NCBI GenBank assembly: GCA_023374045.1 | Contig: CM041778.1 | Span: forward strand, 365,278,831 to 365,342,830 | Origin: Limonium bicolor | Lineage: Eukaryota > Streptophyta > Magnoliopsida > Caryophyllales > Plumbaginaceae | Length of the DNA: 64,000 nucleotides | Direction: 5' to 3' | Part shown: piece by piece, positions 22,233 to 32,491 of the stretch | Numbering within the stretch: position 1 is the stretch's first letter | Layout of the letters: each line of letters starts with the position of its first letter | Made by a program: the position numbers and the translations under genes | Notes under the pieces: model-generated | Told to the model about the DNA's origin: nothing | What the model saw: only the letters and a program-made list of their open reading frames with translations | The model's database searches: none

Positions 22233-25200
22233 TGTAACGTCCCTATTTAACATAAATGCAACGGAAAATAAAACTAAGGCGAATACAGATCATCGGGTTC
22301 CAAACACCCGGCACCAAACCTCACCAATTACAACTTATAAAATGATGCTACGGTCTGAACTCAAGAAAACGTAATCTAAACACAATAATAATAAAATACA
22401 TCAACTCTCCACAAATCCTAATCCCCAACCCCATCACTCATACTCTTCGTGGCCACCTGTATAACAATACGTACTTGCAAGATAAAACCAAGCAGCCCAC
22501 CCCGAGAGGGGTGAGTCAGTTCCCTGGAATGGAACTGGTACAATCCTCCAAAACAAACTTATAAGCATAACTCTTTAACAAATAATGACTTGTAGACAAA
22601 CACTTAAAACAACACAGAGGAACAAGGTACTTTAAAATCACCAAGTCAAGATAATAAGTTGAGAAAAGATAAATAACAGAAATACAAGGTTAGCCATTTA
22701 AAAGAAATCACACCATAAGTTAGTGAACATCCCTTTCTTGTGTTAGATTCAGTTCCAATTAGGAGTAGGAAGACCCAAGTAGTCACTAGGACTAGGAATG
22801 AAGAGATCCAAGAACCAGCAACTCAAGAATGGAATAAAACCAATTGGGAGAGATGGCCCCCACCACCAGTCATGTCCTTTTAGGACAGGGGATATACATC
22901 CCCTCACTGTTTAACACACGTCCTTTTAGGACAGGGGATATACAGCCCCTCACTGTTACTGATGAAGACGCGTGCACGTCATAACAAAAGACTCAGCTCA
23001 TGGATGAAACTATATCCAGAGTCAAAAGAAGAATTTACCAAGGTTGACATTTCCCATATTCCCACTATATTAATAACTGCACAAGTGTAATACCAAAACA
23101 CTCAGTCCTACAGAGTGCAGAGGCGTAAACCCTCAGCAGTTAATATCTAATGAGACAACCAGATAAGAGGAACCAATGATCATGTGAGTTGTACATTCAA
23201 GGCTCAATTAGTCACACAAACAGTTTCCTTTTGAAATTCATTTAAGCTCTGTTAGCGTTTTTCAAAATGTCTCTTCAGTCTATTAGCAAAAACATCTAAG
23301 TACGAGAAATCGTACCAAGTATGCGTAGAAGCAGTAACCAAACTTGAAAGTGCGAACTTCTACTAATCACCTATAATTAAGGTGTTCCAAGTATTGATTA
23401 GTTAAGGAAGTCATAACGCTAATCATCTTTTATTCTTATTTGTTTATAGTTTCTGATTTACAATTACTCTCTCTCATAAGGATCTGGGCTATATCTTGTT
23501 AATTAAATCTTTAATGTACATTTTAACTTATTCCAACTACCTACTCTTGAATATAGGTTTAGCTTAATTAAACTCTTAAGTTACACTTGACTAATTTACT
23601 TTAATACCTATTTAAGGTTTAGGATATGTATTTCCCCTAATAGTCCACCTAGATATCACACATTAACATTTAATATTTTAATTATTACGTATGAATTAGG
23701 TTTACTCTGATTTTCCCTCTTATTATATTTCTCATAAGGTATGTTACTTCTTTTATTTACTTTTAATGTACATATATTATGATTTATTCAAGACATTCTG
23801 TATGTAGTTTTATTTTACTTAATTACTCTTATTAACCTGTATACACATCTACATCCAATATGATCATAATATAAAGTATTCTTCTTAGTTTAAAATTAGT
23901 AAATTAGCTACCATATTATATAATTAATATAAATGTAGATTAATTTAATTCCTTGATTAACCTAAGTTACTATTTTATTTCTTTTATATATATGCATATA
24001 TATATATATATATTTTTACTTCACTTGAAAGTTTGTACTCAAAATATTTCTTAACATTCTGTATTAAATGTTAGTTTAGTATTATTTTATTATTCTCAAC
24101 CTACAAAGTTTATTAATCATCTATACTTTAATTTTTGTTACATTCAAAACCATATATATAATATACCTTAGGAAAAATTCAGAATTACAATTTTTAGATC
24201 TATTTCTTCTTGTCTAAAATTCCCCAAATTTAATATATAGCAACTATAATATTTTAGACATATTACAAAAAAATTATTTCATAAAAATATCTTTTTAAAT
24301 TATCTAAATAATTCCATAATTCTCAAAAATTACAAAATTATAATTTACGTTTAAAAACTCAAAACCCATATCAATTTACATCAAAATAACTAGATTTTAT
24401 AAGGAATCTATGGTTAAAATTTCGTGTCAAAATACATTAGGGAAGGCCATTAAATAAATCCAACAAGTTAGGGTTAATTCTGGAATTATATAGCTTAATA
24501 CAACTAAATCTTCCCACGTTTTAATCTCGGCCGTCCGCTCCTATAACCCATGATCGGACGGCCCAGGTTACTCAAGTTATTCTGAAATCCCAAACCGAGA
24601 CCCGCGTACGATTTCGATGTTTCCTCAAGATCTACAAAACCAAATCCACTAATTTCAGTTTCACGGGATTTGAAATTTTATTCTGGTTCTAATGGTACCT
24701 ATTTCGCTAACTAACATGCAGAATTGACGGTTTTCGATTCTGGGTTCGAAGTTAGGGTTCTTAGTTTAGTTCGAATCTCGATTTGGCAAATTCGCCTAGT
24801 ATAACACGTAATGGATGAAATTGAAACTTGGGTTTGACCGGTAATGAAATTTCGAATGGCAACAACGGAACAATTTGATCAGAAACTCACCGGAATTGCG
24901 TAAACGAGGAGAATCTAATCCGGTTTTCTGGAAAAATTCGAACTTCCAGGCTGTTCGGGTAGCCGACTTTGAAGCTCTATAAATTTCAGTACATCGAGTC
25001 AGACTATGTGTTGGGCTTAATCGAAAGAGGAAATATAGCTCTACAGATTGATAGCAACAACGTAATCTAATTTGCAATATACAGGAAGAAATCTATACCG
25101 AAAGTTACGAGTTTATACCTGCGTTTACACTATGATTTTATGTGTGTGACAAAATGGGAACTCTAAACGCTCCGCTCTCCCAAACGAGTACAAATCAGAC

Positions 25201-26022
25201 TTGGTCATTAGCATGAAATTTGTAGAGGGATTAGAGATCTACACAACAAGCTATAGAACGTGGATTTTCGTTCACATACGAAGAAGTTATGATCAGACGA
25301 AGTTTACCTGATTAACTGGTTTTCTGGAAAATTTGGGTTACGATTTCACAGGGAGGCAACTTTGGATGGATTTTGAGGTCATTGTAGAAGGATTCAGATT
25401 ATGTATGAGTAATGGTTAGAAGAGGAATGATAGGAGAATCGAATGAAAAAGACGGCACACGAAATGGTGGAGTAGAGACTAGATATAGCGTTGAAATCGC
25501 CCCATGGAATGCCAAAACTGAAGGAAAACTCAAACGATTCAGTAGACTTCGGTGCTGACTGGGCGGGCGTGTCCCGAGGTGCGCGGCTAAGTCAGCTAGC
25601 CCTGGACACGTCAGCAACCTCCTAAATTTTGGCTCTAAACTTCAATTTATCATAACTTTGGCTAGGATGATCCGTTTTTAAAGTTCTTTTTATCAATCTT
25701 CTTGGTTTTCCATAACCTTTTTATTGATATAGTTTTCATGGGCTGGTTTGACCATTCTCAAAAAGTCAACCCTAGCAAGGCTTTAGAAGCTTTAAGGTTT
25801 CTATGATTTTATTTTGACTTTAAGACTCAAATCAATGTTCCAAATATTTCTAAAATCTTTATAATATTGGAGTGTCTTGAAATTTTTCCAAGATTTATTG
25901 ACTTATAAATCTTACTATTAAATTCATAATACCATATAATAATTTAATATTTAACAGTATTATTTAGGGTTTAATAAAGGAAATCCCCTAAATTAATTTA
26001 GATTAATTTATGGGGTATTTCA
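22233..26022 (-). repeat. 3' LTR (element orientation) of element D
   Basis: Plus-strand ends TGTAACGTCCC and GGGGTATTTCA. Aligns with 32492-36491. Contains a duplicated CCTTTTAGGACAGGGGATATA unit (22877-22965), a GGCCGTCCG...CGGACGGCC hairpin at about 24529-24564, and a long AT-rich middle (23400-24400). No gene inside. Confidence 0.9.
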
Positions 26023-26041
26023 GTCTACCCCCCTTAAAAGA
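26023..26041 (-). promoter_or_regulatory. Polypurine tract of element D
   Basis: On the minus strand, CTTTTAAGGGGGGTAGAC directly precedes the LTR start TGAAATACCCC. The equivalent tract in element B is TTAAGGGGGGTAGAT. Confidence 0.85.
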
Positions 26042-26373
26042 AACTTCGTCCGAAGTTTAACACCAACTAATAGCTACTCACACCGCTTCAGGTGTGCTGG
26101 CAAAAATTACCAGGATGTTCATCCAATAACAATTCCAAACATAATTCCATACCAATCCATACCAAATGTAATTTCTCCCACAATTTATTTCCACTCATTT
26201 CCATTTCCGAATTCCACTCAAGATTACTCAACATCAGACCAAACCAAGATATTTCATAGATAGAAATCAAGAATCACACAATGTATAAATCAAGTACATA
26301 CATACACCTCTCCATCACTCGACTAATAAAACAAACAGGGCATAATCTGGATGAGGTGACGAAGAAAGAGTAT

Positions 26374-26410
26374 GCACTACCCCCCCCCCCCAAAAGAGCC
26401 AAGGTACGCC
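26374..26410 (-). other. Second polypurine-like tract after element D pol
   Basis: A run of 12 C on the plus strand (26380-26391), GCTCTTTTG(12)TAG on the minus strand, lies just past the chromodomain and about 350 bp before the true tract. Element B has a matching tract (GTACC..CTTTT..GGGGGGTAG) at the same place, so it is a shared feature. The D frame has lost its stop and reads through it. Confidence 0.6.
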
Positions 26411-26423
26411 CTCGTACCGCTAC

Positions 26424-27865
26424 GAACGAGAACCCATTAAAGGCAAGAATATAGGAAATATCATGTGAATAGGTTGGGTACTTCACTCTCATGGAGTCCT
26501 CAGTCTCCCAAGTAGCTTCTTCAACCCCATGATGCTCCCAAAGAACTTTCACTAGCTTGACTGATCTGCCTCTCGTTTCTCGGACCTTCGTGTCCAAGAT
26601 CCGAATGGGAGTCTCCTCATATCTCAGTGTAGGTTCAATCTCCAATCTCTCTGGCTGTAGCACGTGAGAAGGGTCAGGTACATACTTCTTCAGCCGAGAT
26701 ACATGAAACACATCATATACCTTCCCGAACTCCGCTGGTAGATCTAGTCGATATGCTGCTGGGCCCACGCGCTCCGTAATCCTGTACGGACCAACATACT
26801 TAGGGCTTAGCTTTCCTCTCATCCCAAATCTGAAGATTCCTCTCATCGGAGACACTCGTAGGAAGACCATATCACTGATCTGAAATTCAAGCTCTCTGGT
26901 ACGCTGATCCCCGTAAGATTTCTGCCTAGACTGCGCTGCCCTCATGTGCTGCTGAATAACTCTGACGTCATCCTGCAGTCTCTGAATGTACTCCGGACCA
27001 ATCAAAACTGCCTCAGTGGGGTCACTCCATGATAAAGGAGTCCGACACGGTCTGCCATACAGAGCCTGAAATGGTGCCATGCCGATAGACGAGTGATAGG
27101 AGTTGTTGTAGGAGAACTCTACCAAGTGTAGACGCTCTACCCAACTCCCCTGATAGTCTAAGGCGACCGCTCTCAACATATCTTCCAGTGTCTGAATCGT
27201 CCTCTCGGTCTGCCCATCTGTTTGAGGGTGGAAGGCTGTGCTAAGGCGTAGCTGAGTACCAAAGCCTCCTGCACCTGACGCCAAAACCTACTAAGGAAAC
27301 GTGCATCACGATCGGAGACGATCGTCTTCGGTACCCCATGGTACCGGATGTGCTCTGTGGTGAACACCTCAGCTAGTTTGGGCACCTTCCATGTGTCCTT
27401 GATAGGTATGAACCTGGCTGTCTTGGTTAACCTATCGACTATCACCCAAATTGTGTTCAATCCACCTCTAGCTGGAGGGAGACCGACCACAAAATCCATA
27501 CTGATATCGTCAAACTTCCAGCACGGTACCGGTAATGACTGAATCTGGCCTCCTGGTCGACGATGCTCGAACTTCACCTTCTGACAGGTGAGACATCGGG
27601 AGACGAAGTCTGCTACATCCCTCTTCATCCCGCTCCACCAGAATAACTTCTTCAAATCCTTGTACATCTTGGTGGCTCCAGGATGTACTGACAATGTAGA
27701 GGAATGAGCTTCAGAGAGGATCCTGGTCTGAAGTTCTGTCGCATCCTGAGGAACGCAGAGTCTGCCTCTGACTCGAAGGTGTCCCTCGCTGTCTAGCTCG
27801 TAGTCATACTTCAGACCATCAGTCAAACCATCTGCTAACTTCTGCCTGACACCCTGTAGGTACAC
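26424..27865 (-). pseudogene. Element D integrase and chromodomain-like C-terminus
   Basis: Zn-binding H/C motif (HPGATKMYKDL...RCLTCQKVKFEH, about 27690-27570), core with MDFVVGLPPARGG (first Asp), IVSDRDARF (second Asp) and [16 protein letters not shown] (Glu; after a frameshift near 27240-27280), [29 protein letters not shown], and the end [17 protein letters not shown], a chromodomain-type tail that in this lineage guides insertion into heterochromatin. One frameshift near 27250 and no proper stop. Confidence 0.9.
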
Positions 27866-29275
27866 ATCACTGTCCTAAGCTGCATATACCCCCTCAGCTA
27901 TCGTGGTCGTCTCTATCAGAGCAAGGAGTGAATATGCTCTTCTGCTCAGAGCGTCTGCCACGACATTCCCTTTACCCTCAGTGTACTGGAGGTCGATATC
28001 ATAATCAGCTAGTAGCTCAATCCATCGTCGCTGTCTCAAGTTCAACTCCTTCTGGGTCCAGATGTATTTCAAACTCTTATGGTGTGTCATAATTCAGACT
28101 GTGGCTCCATACAGGTAGTGTCGCCAGATCTTCAAAGTGAAAACATGGCGAGGAGCTCAAGGTCGTGTGTGGGATAATTTTCTTTGTGCTTCTTCAGCTG
28201 TCGAGAAGCGTAAGCTACAACTCTGCCATTCTACATCAATACTCCACCGATCCCTTGCCTGAAGCATCGCAGTAAACCTCGAATCCCTCATTTCCCTCAG
28301 GGATTACTAATACTGGAGCTGTGGTCAAAGCATCCTTCAGCGCCTGAAAGGAGACCTCACATGCCTCTGTCCATACAAACGGGCTATCCTTCTTCATCAG
28401 AGAGGTTAAGGGCTTGGCTAGCCTGGAGAAATCCTTCACAAAGCGTCTATAATAGCCAGCCAACCCAAGGAAGCTCCGAATCTCAGTCACTGAGCGGGGT
28501 CTGTGCCAGCTCTTCACCGCCTCAATTTTAGCTGGGTCTACTGAAACTCCCTCAGCTGAGATCACATGACCAAGAAATGACACCTTGTCCAGCCAGAATT
28601 CACACTTGCTGAACTTGGCATAGAGTTGCCTCTCTCTCAGAATCTCCAAGACTGTCCTCAAATGCTGCTCATGTTCCTCTCTACTCTTGGAGAAGATCAA
28701 AATGTCGTCTATGAATACGACCACTGACTTGTCTAGCTGGGCTTGGAAGACTCTCTGCATCAGGTCCATGAATCTTGCTGGTGCGTTAGTCAGTCCAAAC
28801 GGCATCACTGAACTCGTAGTGGCCGTATCTGGTCCGGAACGCTGTCTTCTCTATATCTGATTCAGCTACTGCTATCTGATGATATCCGGAACGTAGATCA
28901 ATCTTGAAGAACACCTTTTCTCCCTTCAACTGGTCAAATAGGTCATCAATCCTGGGCAGTGGGTACTTGTTCTTGATCGTGACGTTGTTCAGCTCTCTGT
29001 AGTCGATACAGAGTCTCATGCTTTCGTCCTTCTTCTTGACGAACAACACTAGCACCCCAAGGTGAGACACTGGGTCTGATGAAACCCTTGTCTAATAACT
29101 CCTGTAGTTGTTTCTTCAATTCAACCATCTCTGCAGGGCCCATCCGGTAGGGAGCCTTGGCAATCGGTCCCGTACCAGGTATGAGGTCGATGTTGAACTC
29201 AACCTCTCTCAACGGTGGCAGTCCAGGTAATTCCTCTGGAAAAACGTCGGGGGTACTCCGACACAATGGGAACAT
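27866..29275 (-). pseudogene. Element D reverse transcriptase and RNase H
   Basis: [63 protein letters not shown] (catalytic D-D, about 28715-28690), [16 protein letters not shown] and [16 protein letters not shown] give a full gypsy RT. RNase H starts at YCDASGKG (near 28260) and ends [10 protein letters not shown] (near 27940). Frameshifts near 29040, 28800 and 28240, and an in-frame TAG at 27877-27875 right before the integrase part. Confidence 0.9.
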
Positions 29276-29901
29276 CGCTCCTGAACTTTGGATCCATCCT
29301 CAGATCCTGGGCATAACAGTAGTAGGCGGTAACGCCCTTGGACACCTCCTTCATCAGAAAGAGCACCGATACAACCTTCACAGTCGGCTGCTTGGGCTGC
29401 ATTCGGTATGATACTGAGATACCTGTAGCGGACTTCAAGAGGAGGCGATGCTCTGCACAGTGTAGTCTACCTCTGTACCGCTGTAGCGTGTCCATGCCCA
29501 CAATAATGTCGAATCCCATGCCAGGGAAGACAATGGCATCAAAAAGGAAGTCTGCTCCCTTGATGTGTATGTTCAAGTCCTTACATTGCTTACTGCACTT
29601 GATTAACTCTCTGGATGGCAATAGAACTAAGCAGTCATGAATATCATCTGTAGGGGCATCTATCTTAGCATGGAATGCCTGGGCTATAAATGAATGGGAG
29701 GCTCCAGAATCAAACAGAACAGTGGCCTCCACTTCATTAATTAAGAATATGCCTGAAACCACAAAGTAGATTCTAAGATTTTTAGGCAACTCTTCCAAGG
29801 TAACAAATCCGGGCTAGTAGTTATACCTGTGATGACCATCCCATTGCTCTTCGCTTGAGCCTGGTTCAACACAGTCAACCTGATCTCTGAGTTTCCAAAC
29901 C
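29199..29901 (-). pseudogene. Element D protease and upstream pol segment, two exons
   Basis: VLFDSGASHSFIA (about 29736-29698) is a retropepsin active-site motif, followed by FDIIVGMDTLQRY, the conserved second half. Upstream, an exon at 29901-29827 encodes GNSEIRLTVLNQAQAK, aligning with GTKGNLSILTEAQVGK of element B. It joins in frame to 29752 when a 74-bp intron is removed. The protease part is open. Confidence 0.82.
29753..29826 (-). other. Predicted 74-bp intron in element D pol, absent from B
   Basis: On the minus strand: ATCACAG|GTATAAC ... GTGGTTTCAG|GCATATTC. Splicing joins codon position 1 (29827) to positions 2-3 (29752-29751) and lines up both frames with element B, where the segment is continuous. 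The intron contains stops. Confidence 0.6.
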
Positions 29902-30889
29902 CTACAACGATGCAACAAAATTCATAAGATTTCCATCCTTATTAAAGTCTTCATGAGCATCTTAATGATTACAATGCTGAAGTTGCAAAATACATGGCTA
30001 AATCTGTCTAAAGGTTAGGTTTAAACGGCCAGGTTTCATGTGGGTCTGGTTGATGATGGATGTGGGGGCTGTGTTGGGCTTGATTCTTTTCACCCCATGG
30101 TAGATATGTCTAGCTGCTCCTCCGAATATCAGCACATCACCCGACTTCAGGAGGATCTTTGTAGCAAGATCCATTCTCTTCTGATCTCCAAACAGGAATT
30201 CGTGTCGTCACCAAGTGACATGGACACCACTGGAACTCCTTTGGTGATGGACTCTAGAGACTCTTCCCTATCCTAATGCATCCCTAGCTTACCTTCTTTT
30301 CCATATAAGTTGATGATGCACACGTCTGAGGTAAGGTCTGGGACTGGCTCATCCTCCAATTCTTGTGCTACTTTAACTGCAGCTCCAATGATGGTCTGCA
30401 ACTCTCCCAGGATTGGTGGCACCTCCACCTCTTCATAGCTTCTGGTGGTGTGGTCCTACTTCTTACCTAGGCACATGATCTTCACCTTCATGGTTGAACC
30501 GTTCTTGAAGGTAGGGGTGTAAAAGTTTCCTCCTTTCACACCTAATTCTCTGATCTTGAGGATCAATGCATATTGGTCAGCTGGGGTCAAAAATTCTCTT
30601 AATAAGACGGGTCTCAATATCTCACACTTCTCTGGTGGGTGTGGTTTGGCTTCAAAGGGAATGGTGGGTGTGGAAATAGGCAATACAGGAAAGTAAATAT
30701 CGAAAGCTGAATGAAAAACAACAATTGCCATTAAGTAAACAAGTCAAGGTTCACAACTGGTTTTAGAACGAAGATGTAAAAGAAAAGAGGGATTTATAGT
30801 TCATCCCTTTACAATGTGAAGAAAAATTTAATTAAAGAAATGAAGTGAAACAACAATCTAAGCTCTTTCGATAGAAAGGTAGTCCTCAC
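29902..30889 (-). other. Predicted alternatively used intron of element D enclosing the AlkB ORF
   Basis: Donor TCATCTG|GTGAGG at 30890/30889, acceptor CGTTGTAG|GGTTTGG at 29902/29901. The join is phase 1, as in element B, if one indel just upstream in gag (ASNYPQRR region) is accepted. A second acceptor, TTTTCATTCAG, near 30712 lies just before the AlkB reading frame and could produce an AlkB-containing RNA. Confidence 0.5.
29998..30720 (-). pseudogene. AlkB-like 2-oxoglutarate/Fe(II) dioxygenase of element D
   Basis: The minus-strand frame begins with PTIPFEAKPHPP and ILRPVLLREFLTP, FYTPTFKNGSTMKVKIMCLGK, CIINLYGKEGKLGMH*D, GVPVVSMSLGDD, SGDVLIFGG, IYHGVKRIKPNTAP and GRLNLTFRQI, ending in a stop at 30000-29998. 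These are AlkB landmarks: HxD iron site, distal His, and RxNxxxR binding 2-oxoglutarate. Two nonsense codons are present, one after MCLGKK where B has Trp and one inside HxD where B has Gln. A one-base shift occurs near GDDTNS. AlkB enzymes oxidatively remove methyl groups from nucleic-acid bases; the substrate here is unknown. Same place in the element as the B copy. Confidence 0.87.
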
Positions 30890-31212
30890 CAGATGAACTC
30901 GGGTCATCACTCGCTGCCTCGACACGGTCCAGCACCGTCTTTGAGGGTAGTTTGAGGCAGTGCGGTTGGTAGATGGTCCAGCACCGCCTGCGCCACCTCT
31001 ACCTCCTCCTCCAGTAGTAATGGCAGCTGGGGCTCTAGTCGCTGACCCGGTGCGTGGCTTGTAGTTCCTGGAATCCAGGTTCAAGAAGCATTCAAATGAT
31101 CTGTGGCCCTTCTTGCCGTAGTGGTTGCAATCCATCAGGTTTCCCTTACAATTCTTGCCCGGGTGGTCCTTCTCGCACATCCTGTAGAAGTACCTTCTTA
31201 TAGGTTGGTTTC

Positions 31213-31281
31213 CTGTTTCAGTTCAAGGTTAGTAACGTGATAGCAAAATGTAACCACATCGTATATTCTAATTTATCTCAC
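31213..31281 (-). other. Predicted gag intron 2 of element D (69 bp)
   Basis: CCTAGTG|GTGAGATAAA ... ACTGAAACAG|GAAACC, phase 1. Splicing keeps an open frame from RSQPPSG into NQPIRRYFYRMCEKDHP. Element B has an intron at the corresponding site (45986-46068), same phase. Confidence 0.7.
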
Positions 31282-31492
31282 CACTAGGTGGCTGGGAGCG
31301 GATTGGCTCAGCATCGGTATGTGAGGGGACTATGGTCTTTTCATTCTTCCCCCTGAAGAACTTGCCCTTCCTCTCATAGTTTTGGGAAGAGTTTCCTCCA
31401 CTACCTCCTCTAGCATCTCCCTTCCTCTTGCCTAGCACAGAATCCTGATAAGCAATGGTGGTTTCACAGTCATTTGCATCATCATCTAGTTC

Positions 31493-31560
31493 CTGTCGTT
31501 ACAATATGTGTTAGTGGGGAAATCTTATCGTACCAGAAATTCCAAAGTCATATTCCATAC
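31493..31560 (-). other. Predicted gag intron 1 of element D (68 bp)
   Basis: TTTACAG|GTATGG ... AACGACAG|GAACTAG, phase 0. The join links RGKTLQ to ELDDDAND and opens a long frame; the unspliced frame stops within the intron. Element B has an intron at the matching site (45614-45707), also between a CTT CAG-type end and a GAG start. Confidence 0.7.
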
Positions 31561-32474
31561 CTGTAAAGTCTTTCCTCTGGTGGAACCGATCATGGTCATG
31601 ATCCTGAAGTTCAAGCCGGTATGAAATTTGTCCACCAAGTACCTCGGAGCGTAAGCTCCCTCTCCAATGACAGCAAGCAACTCCACAAACTTGTCATAGT
31701 ACTCAGCAACAGAGGAAGTCCCTTGCTTCAGCTGCTCAAATTCACTTCTCATCCTTTTCTATAGATAGGATGGATAGAACTTAGCTCTTAGGGCCACCAG
31801 AAATGCCTGGAAGTCAAAGTTTGCCTGGGCGGTCAGCTCGGCTCTAGCGGTCTGCCACCATCGATGAGCAGGCCCTTGGAGAAAGTAGGCTGCTATGTCC
31901 ACTTGGCGATATGCGGGGACATGTAGAGAGGTGAAAGATTTTTGAATCTCGGTGATGTATTTCTCCAAAGCCTTCGGTACAGGCTGGCCTTCGTAGACTG
32001 GGGGACGAAGATCGTTGACCGCTTTCAGCCAGTTGAACTCCCGTGGACCGTTAGGTGGTGGCGGTGGTGGTTGAGGGATCTGAGCCTGCTGCTGAGCTAA
32101 TGCAGCCATCACGATTTGAGCTATGACCTCAGGGGTAACAGCGTCGGGTCCATAACCACCTGGGGACCCCCTCCTCTTCCTCCTCTTCGAGACATTAACT
32201 GTTAACGACGGTGTTTGTTACTCAGAAGTTGTGTATTAAGTCTAGATATCTACGTAGTGAGTGTGAAGTGTTTATAATGTCCTAGAGAGTGCGAAGATAG
32301 AGCATTCAAGAATAAGTGTAGTAATGAAAGCAAGTAAAGTGTAGTATGGGGTAAGGGTAACGTGCCTTTCTGAAATCCTCACTTCCCAATTCTACCCCAA
32401 TTCCCCAATTTTAAGGGCACCTATATTCTAAGTATTTCACTCGGCTTGTTTTCTCGGGCTCAGAGCGTAACTAC

Positions 32475-32486
32475 GCTCTGATACCA
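32475..32486 (-). promoter_or_regulatory. Primer-binding site of element D (tRNA-Met)
   Basis: Minus strand TGGTATCAGAGC, five bases from the LTR end. Perfect match to the canonical site. Confidence 0.9.
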
Positions 32487-32491
32487 CTTTC

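Larger units (their letters stand above)
30890..32195 (-). pseudogene. Element D gag, three exons with zinc knuckle
   Basis: The start at 32195-32193 (MSRRGRG...) matches MSGRGRG of B. Exon 1 carries PREFNWLKAVNDLRPPVYEG, AHRWWQTARAEL and EQLKQGTSSVAEYYDKF, with a frameshift near 32150 and a TAG near 31757. Exon 2 (31492-31282) is fully open and basic. Exon 3 (from 31212) has CEKDHPGKNC and CNHYGKKGHRSFEC, a CCHC knuckle with its second Cys replaced by Tyr. Gag would assemble particles and bind RNA. Confidence 0.85.

Noticed and set aside
24527..24566. GGCCGTCCG...CGGACGGCC hairpin in the D LTR (also near 34984) as another hairpin array
   Set aside because: Only one stem per LTR, with a different half-site; not an array.
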